Assembly (NCBI RefSeq): GCF_001647085.1
Contig: NZ_CP015520.1
Location: forward strand, 1,116,001-1,180,000
Reading direction: 5' to 3'
Origin: Thermococcus piezophilus
Lineage (GTDB): Archaea > Methanobacteriota_B > Thermococci > Thermococcales > Thermococcaceae
DNA length: 64,000 bases
The first letter of the stretch is position 1. Each line of letters opens with the position of its first letter. A program made the translations under genes and the position numbers. A model generated the notes under the pieces. The model was not told the DNA's origin and ran no database searches. It worked only from the letters and a program-made list of their open reading frames with translations. Positions 58,508 through 64,000 of the stretch are shown piece after piece.

Positions 58508-59176
58508 GTGAAGCATTCCAGGACTTTCTACTCTGTCCTTCTCCTTGTTTTTCTGTTGGTTGCTGGTGGGGCTTATTACCTCCACGTTAATGGCTCCAGC
58601 AGTGTCAGGGAACCTCAGATAAAGTTCAGCGCAACGAGTCTTGACTCTACAGGTCCAAACATGACCCTTGTATACAAAGCCGTGGAATACTCTGAGAAAA
58701 CGCTGGTTCAGAACTCAACGAGGACTTTCATCATAACCCGGGAGGAGAACACTATTAAAATCCTTCAGAGGTTTGAAATCGAGTGGCATGTGCCAGATCA
58801 TTCGATTTTTACAGGGAAAACCCGAGCCGAGATAGCTGGCACAAACCCCATTGTCTATCAACCTGACGGTTCAATCTTTGTTGAGGGGGAACGAGCTGAA
58901 GTCGAACTATTTAGGGTTGGATATCCTTACTCTCCAGTATTCGAGCGACTAAAGGCTGAAAAGGGCTACACCCTAAGGCTGTGCTGTGCCAATCTCACTG
59001 TGGTGGATGTGAGGATTATAAACGGGAGAGAATGTATTATAGTGAAAGCGGAAACTAATGATGCCACCCTTAAACTTGCCATTGACGCTAAGACGCGACT
59101 GCTCCTTTGGGATTATGGGGTTTCCAAAGACGTGACGGGGTCGTGGTGGGAAGAGTGGCTGGTCTCTTCCAAGTGA
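58508..59176 (+). CDS. Signal-anchored extracytoplasmic protein
   Basis: This 222-residue protein of unknown function begins with a hydrophobic segment (about residues 8-28, YSVLLLVFLLVAGGAYYLHV) acting as signal peptide or anchor, followed by a beta-rich polar domain with several N-x-S/T sites and one CC pair. I chose the GTG at 58508 because GAGGTGATTTGG lies directly upstream; the in-frame extension to 58439 has no ribosome site. It stands between the repeat region and a methyltransferase gene. Confidence 0.65.
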   Translation: MKHSRTFYSVLLLVFLLVAGGAYYLHVNGSSSVREPQIKFSATSLDSTGPNMTLVYKAVEYSEKTLVQNSTRTFIITREENTIKILQRFEIEWHVPDHSIFTGKTRAEIAGTNPIVYQPDGSIFVEGERAEVELFRVGYPYSPVFERLKAEKGYTLRLCCANLTVVDVRIINGRECIIVKAETNDATLKLAIDAKTRLLLWDYGVSKDVTGSWWEEWLVSSK

Positions 59177-59187
59177 ACTTCCTTATC

Positions 59188-59195
59188 TTTATAAA
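59188..59195 (+). promoter_or_regulatory. TATA box upstream of the methyltransferase
   Basis: TTTATAAA lies 21 bases before the ATG at 59217, which implies a leaderless or nearly leaderless transcript. Confidence 0.55.
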
Positions 59196-59216
59196 CCCTC
59201 TTTCTTATCCCTGCAC

Positions 59217-59804
59217 ATGGGCCACTACTACTCCGAGGAGCCGAACGTTCCCCTCAAGACAAAGACCATTGAGGTCTGCCTCAGGGGTGATTGCTTCAGG
59301 TTCATCACCGCCAGCGGAGTGTTCTCCTTCGGGAAACTCGACAGGGGAACGGAACTGCTCATAGAGAGTATGATACTTGACGGGAACTGGCGCGTCTTCG
59401 ACCTCGGCTGCGGCTACGGTGCAATAGGCATTGTCGCTTCCCGCTTTGCAGGCTATGTCGTCATGACCGATGTGAACAGAAGGGCTGTGAGCATAGCGAG
59501 GAAAAATTTAAAAATTAACAACGTTAGAAACGCCGAGGTTAGGTGGGGAAGCCTCTATGAGCCCGTTAAGGGTGAAAAGTTCGACACAATCATCACTAAC
59601 CCCCCGGTGCACGCGGGAAAGGAAGTCCTGAGGGAAATAGTTATAAATGCTCCCCAGCATCTCAACGATGGAGGCCTGCTTCAGTTAGTTATCAAGACGA
59701 AGCAGGGCGCAAAATATATTAAGGCTTTGATGGAGGAGCACTTCACTGAAGTGAGAGAACTGTCAAAGGGGAGCGGCTACCGCGTGTATGCCGGGATCGC
59801 CTAG
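59217..59804 (+). CDS. SAM-dependent methyltransferase, RsmC/MJ0882-like
   Basis: This 195-residue class I methyltransferase has motif I VFDLGCGYGAIGI (about 60-72), an acidic SAM contact (MTDVN) and the NPPVHAG motif IV typical of guanine-N2 or related RNA methyltransferases. The target is probably RNA but is not fixed by sequence. There is no ribosome site; the TATA box lies only 21 bases upstream, so it is likely leaderless. Its last five codons, including the stop, lie inside the following tRNA-Ser gene. Confidence 0.85.
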   Translation: MGHYYSEEPNVPLKTKTIEVCLRGDCFRFITASGVFSFGKLDRGTELLIESMILDGNWRVFDLGCGYGAIGIVASRFAGYVVMTDVNRRAVSIARKNLKINNVRNAEVRWGSLYEPVKGEKFDTIITNPPVHAGKEVLREIVINAPQHLNDGGLLQLVIKTKQGAKYIKALMEEHFTEVRELSKGSGYRVYAGIA

Positions 59805-59876
59805 CCTGGGATGGCGCGGGCCTTGAGAGCCCGTGTCCGTATGGACACCGGGGTTCAAATCCCCGTCCCGGCGCCA
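59790..59876 (+). tRNA. tRNA-Ser (TGA)
   Basis: This class II tRNA has acceptor stem GCCGGGA paired with TCCCGGC, discriminator G and an encoded CCA. The anticodon stem CGGGC/GCCCG encloses the loop CTTGAGA (anticodon TGA). A long variable arm (GTGTCCGTATGGACAC) marks it as serine type, and the T arm is GGGGTTCAAATCCCC. No intron is visible. It overlaps the methyltransferase 3' end by 15 bases and precedes S13. Confidence 0.95.
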
Positions 59877-59915
59877 AAATCCTCTTTGAAGGATTGGTAT
59901 GGAGGTGTATTCGTA

Positions 59916-60365
59916 ATGGCGGACAACTTCAGACACATCGTCCGTATAGCGGGAGTTGATTTGGACGGGAATAAGCAGCTGAGATGGGCCCTTACGGGCA
60001 TCAAGGGCGTAGGAATAAACTTTGCAACGATGGTGCTTAGAGTTGCAGGGCTTGACCCCTACATGAAGACCGGTTATCTGACAGACGAGCAGGTCAGGAA
60101 GATAGAGGGGATCCTGGAGGACCCAGTTGCCCATGGCATACCCGCTTGGGCGGTCAACAGGCCAAAGGACTACGAGACTGGCAAGGACATGCATCTTATC
60201 ACCGCCAAGCTCGTCATGGCCTGGCGTGAGGACATCAACAGGCTCAGGAGGATCAGGGCTTACCGCGGTATAAGGCACGAGCTCGGACTGCCGCTCAGGG
60301 GACAGAGGACCAGGTCGAACTTCAGGCACGGTACCACCGTTGGCGTGAGAAGAAAGAAGAAGTGA
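59916..60365 (+). CDS. rps13: Small ribosomal subunit protein S13
   Basis: This 149-residue uS13 of the small-subunit head contacts the P-site tRNA. It begins [33 protein letters not shown] and ends [32 protein letters not shown]. The ATG at 59916 follows GGAGGTGTATTCGTA; an upstream in-frame reading would run through the tRNA. It heads S13-S4-S11-rpoD. Confidence 0.97.
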   Translation: MADNFRHIVRIAGVDLDGNKQLRWALTGIKGVGINFATMVLRVAGLDPYMKTGYLTDEQVRKIEGILEDPVAHGIPAWAVNRPKDYETGKDMHLITAKLVMAWREDINRLRRIRAYRGIRHELGLPLRGQRTRSNFRHGTTVGVRRKKK

Positions 60366-60375
60366 GGTGGTGTAA

Positions 60376-60918
60376 ATGGGAGACCCAAAGAGGCAGAGGA
60401 AGAAGTACGAGACTCCCTCTCACCCTTGGATTAAGGAGAGGCTTGAGAGAGAGCGCGTGCTCATGAAGAAGTACGCTCTCAAGAACAAGAAGGAGCTCTG
60501 GAGGCACGAGACTCAGCTCAAGGAGTTCAGGCGTAGGGCCAGGCGCCTCCTCGCTGCCCGCGGTAAGCAGGCTGAGATCGAGAGGATTCAGCTCCTCCAG
60601 AGGCTCAACAGGCTTGGCCTTCTTCCGGCCGATGCGGTGCTAGATGATGTCCTGTCCCTCACCGTGGAGGACGTTCTCGACAGGCGCCTCCAGACCATAG
60701 TCTTCAAGAAGGGACTCGCCAGGACCATCAAGCAGGCCAGGCAGCTCGTAGTCCACGGCCACATCGAGGTCAACGGCCAGATAATCCGCTCTCCGGGCTA
60801 CCTCGTCCTCAAGGAGGAGGAAGGCACCATAACCTACTCCAAGACCTCTCCTTTCGCGAAGGAGAGCCACCCCGAGAGAATGGTTATCGAACAGGCTAAG
60901 CAGGGTGAGGTCTCATGA
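60376..60918 (+). CDS. rps4: Small ribosomal subunit protein S4
   Basis: This 180-residue uS4 is an early 16S binder. The archaeal form shows [76 protein letters not shown]-type S4 domain residues, and a basic C-terminus. Its stop overlaps the S11 start as ATGA. Confidence 0.97.
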   Translation: MGDPKRQRKKYETPSHPWIKERLERERVLMKKYALKNKKELWRHETQLKEFRRRARRLLAARGKQAEIERIQLLQRLNRLGLLPADAVLDDVLSLTVEDVLDRRLQTIVFKKGLARTIKQARQLVVHGHIEVNGQIIRSPGYLVLKEEEGTITYSKTSPFAKESHPERMVIEQAKQGEVS

Positions 60919-61334
60919 GCGAGGAGCAGCAGGTTGTTAACCTTAAGAAGAAGGAGAAGTGGGGCGTTGCCCACATCTACTCCTCCTACAACAACACCAT
61001 TATCCACATTACCGACCTCACTGGGGCCGAGACCATCTCCAGGTGGAGCGGTGGTATGGTCGTTAAGGCTGACAGGGACGAGCCCTCGCCTTACGCGGCT
61101 ATGATAGCCGCCAAGAGGGCCGCTGAGGAGGCCATGGAGAAGGGCTTCGTCGGCGTTCACATCAAGGTCCGCGCCCCGGGAGGAAGCAAGAGCAAGACTC
61201 CTGGTCCGGGTGCCCAGGCAGCCATCAGAGCCCTTGCCAGGGCCGGACTGAAGATAGGAAGGGTCGAGGACGTTACCCCGATTCCGCACGACGGCACCAG
61301 ACCGAAGGGCGGAAGAAGGGGCAGGAGAGTCTGA
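60915..61334 (+). CDS. rps11: Small ribosomal subunit protein S11
   Basis: This 139-residue uS11 of the platform has [41 protein letters not shown], then [44 protein letters not shown] and a basic C-terminus. The start overlaps the S4 stop. rpoD follows after a T-rich gap. Confidence 0.97.
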   Translation: MSEEQQVVNLKKKEKWGVAHIYSSYNNTIIHITDLTGAETISRWSGGMVVKADRDEPSPYAAMIAAKRAAEEAMEKGFVGVHIKVRAPGGSKSKTPGPGAQAAIRALARAGLKIGRVEDVTPIPHDGTRPKGGRRGRRV

Positions 61335-61364
61335 CTCTCTACAACTTCTTTTTTGGTGAGGAAA

Positions 61365-62141
61365 ATGAAGTTTGAGATTCTTGACAAAAGGGAGGACTCG
61401 ATTAAGTTCATCCTTGAGGGAGTTGACATTCCCTTTGCCAACGCCCTCAGGAGAACCATCCTCTCAGAGGTTCCCACATTTGCTGTGGATGAGGTTGAGT
61501 TATTCGAGAACGATTCGGCCCTCTTTGACGAGATTATCGCTCATCGCCTGGCAATGATTCCACTCACTACGCCAGCTGGGAGGTTTCCCCTCGATGCTTT
61601 AGAGCTTGACGACTACACGGTTATCCTTTCTCTGGAGGCAGAGGGTCCAGGTATGGTGTATTCGGGCGACCTTAAGAGCGATGACCCGGACGTCAGGCCA
61701 GCAAACCCAAACATCCCAATAGTCAAGCTCGCTGAGGGACAGAGGCTCACTCTCAACGCCTATGCCAAGCTTGGCCGCGGAAAGGACCACGCGAAATGGC
61801 AGCCAGGGTTTGTCTACTACAAGTACCTGACCAAAATTCACGTCAGCAAAGAGGTTCCGGACTGGGAGGAGCTTAAGGCTCTGGCTGAAAAGCGCGGTCT
61901 CCTGGTGGAGGAGACTGAGAACGAGCTGATCATAACGACAATTAAGGCGTTTTACCTTCCAAGAAAGTTCGACCAGTTTGTGGGTGATAAGATCACCGAA
62001 GAGGTTGTGCCCAATATGTTCGTCTTTACCGTGGAAACCAACGGGGAGCTCCCCGTTGAGGAAATAGTTACCATAGCTCTCAAGATTCTGATGAGGAAGA
62101 GCGATAGATTTATAAGCGAACTCCATAAATTAGCCGAGTGA
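61365..62141 (+). CDS. rpoD: RNA polymerase subunit D
   Basis: This 258-residue protein is the archaeal homologue of bacterial alpha and eukaryotic Rpb3, and forms the assembly platform with subunit L. It has the dimerisation motif [23 protein letters not shown] and [13 protein letters not shown]. The inserted domain 3 (about 165-210) has no Cys; indeed the whole protein has none, so the Fe-S cluster of some archaeal D subunits is absent. The ATG at 61365 follows GGTGAGGAAA. It ends one base before tRNA-Leu. Confidence 0.96.
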   Translation: MKFEILDKREDSIKFILEGVDIPFANALRRTILSEVPTFAVDEVELFENDSALFDEIIAHRLAMIPLTTPAGRFPLDALELDDYTVILSLEAEGPGMVYSGDLKSDDPDVRPANPNIPIVKLAEGQRLTLNAYAKLGRGKDHAKWQPGFVYYKYLTKIHVSKEVPDWEELKALAEKRGLLVEETENELIITTIKAFYLPRKFDQFVGDKITEEVVPNMFVFTVETNGELPVEEIVTIALKILMRKSDRFISELHKLAE

Positions 62142-62142
62142 C

Positions 62143-62230
62143 GCGGGGGTTGCCGAGCCTGGTCAAAGGCGCGGGATTCAGGGTCCCGTCCCGCAGGGGT
62201 TCCGGGGTTCAAATCCCCGCCCCCGCACCA
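62143..62230 (+). tRNA. tRNA-Leu (CAG)
   Basis: This class II tRNA has acceptor stem GCGGGGG paired with CCCCCGC, discriminator A and an encoded CCA. The anticodon stem CGGGA/TCCCG has loop TTCAGGG (anticodon CAG). A long variable arm and T arm CGGGGTTCAAATCCCCG are present. It lies one base after rpoD and 52 bases before L18e, so it is probably processed from the operon transcript. Confidence 0.95.
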
Positions 62231-62282
62231 AATTCACGCTCACCCCGTCCCTCGGTGCGAGAATTGTGAAGGAGGAATGCTC

Positions 62283-62645
62283 ATGAAAAGAACCGGTCCA
62301 ACTGACATCAACCTGAGGAGGCTCATCCGCTACCTCAGAAAGAAGTCAAACGAGGAAGGAGTGAAGATATGGAAGGACATAGCCTGGCGTCTTGAGAGGC
62401 CTAGGAGGCAGAGGGCTGAAGTGAACGTCAGCAAAATCAATAGATACACCAAAGAGGGCGACACCGTTATAGTTCCGGGAAGCGTTCTCGGTGCTGGAAA
62501 GCTCGAGCACAAGGTTGTCGTTGCTGCCTGGAAGTTCAGTGAGACGGCTAAGGGGAAGATAGCCGAAGCCGGTGGGGAGGCTATCACGATTGAGGAGCTC
62601 CTCGAGAGAAACCCGAAGGGAAGTGGAGTAATCATAATGGAGTGA
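62283..62645 (+). CDS. rpl18e: Large ribosomal subunit protein L18e
   Basis: This 120-residue archaeal/eukaryotic relative of L15 begins [44 protein letters not shown] and has the conserved [35 protein letters not shown]. The ATG at 62283 lies seven bases after GGAGGA; an ATG two codons upstream is too close to that site. Confidence 0.96.
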   Translation: MKRTGPTDINLRRLIRYLRKKSNEEGVKIWKDIAWRLERPRRQRAEVNVSKINRYTKEGDTVIVPGSVLGAGKLEHKVVVAAWKFSETAKGKIAEAGGEAITIEELLERNPKGSGVIIME

Positions 62646-62651
62646 TGGGCC

Positions 62652-63080
62652 ATGAGGATTATTAACGCTGAAGGACTCATACTTGGGAGACTCGCCTCAA
62701 AGGTCGCCAAGATGCTCCTCGAAGGCGAGGAAGTGATTATAGTCAACGCTGAGAAGGCCGTCATCACTGGCAACAGGGAGGACATCTTCGCCAAGTACAA
62801 GCAGAGGACTGAGCTCAGGACCAGGACCAACCCGAGAAGGGGTCCTTTCTACCCGAAGAGAAGCGACGAGATAGTCAGGAGAACCGTCAGAGGCATGCTT
62901 CCGTGGAAGACCGACCGCGGAAGAAAGGCATTCAAGAGACTCAATGTCTACGTAGGTGTTCCCAAGGAGTTTGAGGGCAAGGAGCTGGAGACCCTGATGG
63001 AGGCGCACATGTCGAGGCTCGCCACGCCTAAGTACGTTACTGTTGGCGAGGTCGCGAAGTTCCTTGGTGGAAAGTTCTGA
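62652..63080 (+). CDS. rpl13: Large ribosomal subunit protein L13
   Basis: This 142-residue uL13 is an early assembly protein. It starts [41 protein letters not shown] and contains [54 protein letters not shown] ribosome region precedes the ATG. L18e-L13-S9 is the standard archaeal order. Confidence 0.97.
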   Translation: MRIINAEGLILGRLASKVAKMLLEGEEVIIVNAEKAVITGNREDIFAKYKQRTELRTRTNPRRGPFYPKRSDEIVRRTVRGMLPWKTDRGRKAFKRLNVYVGVPKEFEGKELETLMEAHMSRLATPKYVTVGEVAKFLGGKF

Positions 63081-63091
63081 GGTGAGAGAAA

Positions 63092-63499
63092 ATGAAGGTC
63101 ATCCAGACTGCTGGAAAGAGGAAGACTGCCATTGCGAGGGCCACCATTAGGGAAGGAAAGGGTCGCGTCAGGATCAACCACAAGCCGGTTGAGATAACCG
63201 AGCCAGAAATTGCGCGCTTCACCATTATGGAGCCCCTCGTCCTTGCCGGCGAGGAGATTGTCAGCAAGGTCGACATCGACGTCAAGGTGGAAGGCGGAGG
63301 TTTCATGGGTCAGGCGGAGGCTGCCCGCGTTGCCATTGCTAGGGCCCTCATCGAGTGGACCAACGACATGAACCTCAAAGAAAAGTTTATGAAGTACGAC
63401 AGGACAATGCTCGTTGGCGACTCAAGGAGAACTGAGCCGCATAAGCCCAACCGCTCGACCAAGGGTCCAAGGGCCAAGAGGCAGAAGTCCTACCGCTGA
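63092..63499 (+). CDS. rps9: Small ribosomal subunit protein S9
   Basis: This 135-residue uS9 has a basic C-terminal tail reaching the P site. It reads [29 protein letters not shown], then [22 protein letters not shown] and the terminal [44 protein letters not shown] precedes the ATG. Confidence 0.97.
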   Translation: MKVIQTAGKRKTAIARATIREGKGRVRINHKPVEITEPEIARFTIMEPLVLAGEEIVSKVDIDVKVEGGGFMGQAEAARVAIARALIEWTNDMNLKEKFMKYDRTMLVGDSRRTEPHKPNRSTKGPRAKRQKSYR

Positions 63500-63537
63500 T
63501 CCTGCCTTTAATATTCATTTCGAAGAAGGTGATACGG

Positions 63538-63735
63538 GTGATAGTCCCCGTAAGGTGCTTCACATGTGGAAAAGTCCTGGGAGATAAATACTACGAGTTT
63601 AAGGCCCGCGTCGAGAAGGGCGAAGACCCTGAGAAGGTGCTCGACGACCTCGGAGTAGAGAGGTACTGCTGCAGGAGGACGCTCCTCAGTCACGTCGAGC
63701 TGATAGATCAGGTAATGGTCTACAGAGTATACTGA
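63538..63735 (+). CDS. rpoN: RNA polymerase subunit N
   Basis: This 65-residue zinc-binding subunit is homologous to Rpb10. It has the RCFTCGK pair and the RYCCRR pair that bind one zinc. I chose a GTG at 63538 ([12 protein letters not shown]) after GAAGGTGATAC; a GTG at 63529 is in frame but overlaps that ribosome site. The length is then the family standard. The gene is directly followed by tRNA-Pro. Confidence 0.95.
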   Translation: MIVPVRCFTCGKVLGDKYYEFKARVEKGEDPEKVLDDLGVERYCCRRTLLSHVELIDQVMVYRVY

Positions 63736-63751
63736 AAAACCACATTTCTGG

Positions 63752-63829
63752 GGGGCCGTGGGGTAGCTTGGTCTATCCTCCCGGCTTGGGGTGCCGGAGA
63801 CCCGGGTTCAAATCCCGGCGGCCCCACCA
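63752..63829 (+). tRNA. tRNA-Pro (GGG)
   Basis: The tRNA has acceptor stem GGGGCCG paired with CGGCCCC, discriminator A and an encoded CCA. The anticodon stem CCGGC/GCCGG encloses loop TTGGGGT (anticodon GGG). The T arm is CCGGGTTCAAATCCCGG. No intron is seen. It lies between rpoN and rpoK. Confidence 0.93.
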
Positions 63830-63850
63830 AAATTTGCACAGGTGGTTAGA

Positions 63851-64000
63851 ATGTTCAGGTACACAAGGTTTGAAAGGGCGAGGATTGTGGGAGCGAGGGC
63901 TCTCCAGATAGCGATGGGTGCGCCCATACTCATAGACGTCCCGGAAGGAATCACGCCGCTTGATGTAGCGCTCCTTGAGTTTGAGAAGGGCATAATTCCG
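63851..64000 (+). CDS. rpoK: RNA polymerase subunit K, N-terminal part
   Basis: This is the archaeal omega/Rpb6 homologue, which binds the largest subunit. Fifty residues are visible before the window ends: [25 protein letters not shown], then [23 protein letters not shown]. The [16 protein letters not shown] stretch is the conserved omega motif. GGTGGTTAGA precedes the ATG. Confidence 0.94.
   Translation, partial: MFRYTRFERARIVGARALQIAMGAPILIDVPEGITPLDVALLEFEKGIIP

Overview
The window reads as chromosomal DNA of a hyperthermophilic euryarchaeon of the order Thermococcales, most likely a Thermococcus. Several things point there: a complete archaeal S10/spc/alpha ribosomal cluster in Thermococcales order, an MCM gene with inteins beside a GINS23 gene, a cytosolic sulfhydrogenase operon divergent from an NADPH:ferredoxin oxidoreductase (Nfn/Sud) pair with a SurR-type site between them, a Pab1020-type RNA ligase, GGTGA-type ribosome binding sites and TTTATA-type TATA boxes. 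I cannot name the species from sequence alone.

Layout. 1-5.0 kb: start of a secreted protein, a frameshifted HIT-family gene, a small membrane protein, then the protein/RNA turnover operon psmA-SBDS-rrp4-rrp41-rrp42. 5.0-9.1 kb: a frameshifted small membrane protein gene, sepF, a ZPR1 zinc-finger protein, an ASCH-domain protein, homoserine dehydrogenase and a four-CBS protein. 9.2-12.7 kb: a four-gene biotin-dependent Na+-pumping decarboxylase operon. 12.9-20.5 kb: aIF2 beta, then gins23-mcm, the latter carrying three inteins (474, 635 and 410 residues) in a 683-residue host protein. 20.6-24.2 kb: phosphodiesterase, an unknown gene coupled to rtcA, a TatD-like hydrolase and a small beta-barrel protein. 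24.2-30.5 kb: sulfhydrogenase shyBGDA divergent from sudB-sudA; sudA carries a one-base deletion. 30.5-37.5 kb: archaeal asparagine synthetase, a minimal secretion-ATPase-like protein, a membrane protein, an aminotransferase, an MFS transporter, L10e and an RNA ligase. 37.6-39.5 kb: a decayed archaeal ATPase gene bracketed by two 38-bp palindromic elements, then about 0.9 kb of gene-free DNA with hairpins and a dispersed repeat. 39.6-57.8 kb: SPOUT methyltransferase, L3 through L15, secY, adkA, an EMC3/YidC-like protein, L34e, cmk, L14e, an AT-rich short-chain dehydrogenase that interrupts the cluster, and cbf5. 57.8-58.5 kb: gene-free DNA with a second, inverted copy of the dispersed repeat. 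58.5-64 kb: a membrane-anchored protein, a methyltransferase, tRNA-Ser, S13-S4-S11-rpoD, tRNA-Leu, L18e-L13-S9-rpoN, tRNA-Pro and the start of rpoK.

The genes fall into three functional sets: information processing (translation, transcription, RNA processing, replication), protein translocation (SecY and the EMC3-like insertase next to ribosomal genes), and energy metabolism built around ferredoxin, NADPH and H2 plus a sodium-pumping decarboxylase. The most unusual features are the triple-intein MCM (one intein lacks the block B histidine, another has a ruined endonuclease), the symmetrical SurR-type operator, the palindrome-flanked ATPase relic and the dispersed hairpin-rich repeat. Several otherwise intact genes are broken by single-base changes, so either recent decay or uncorrected sequence errors should be considered.
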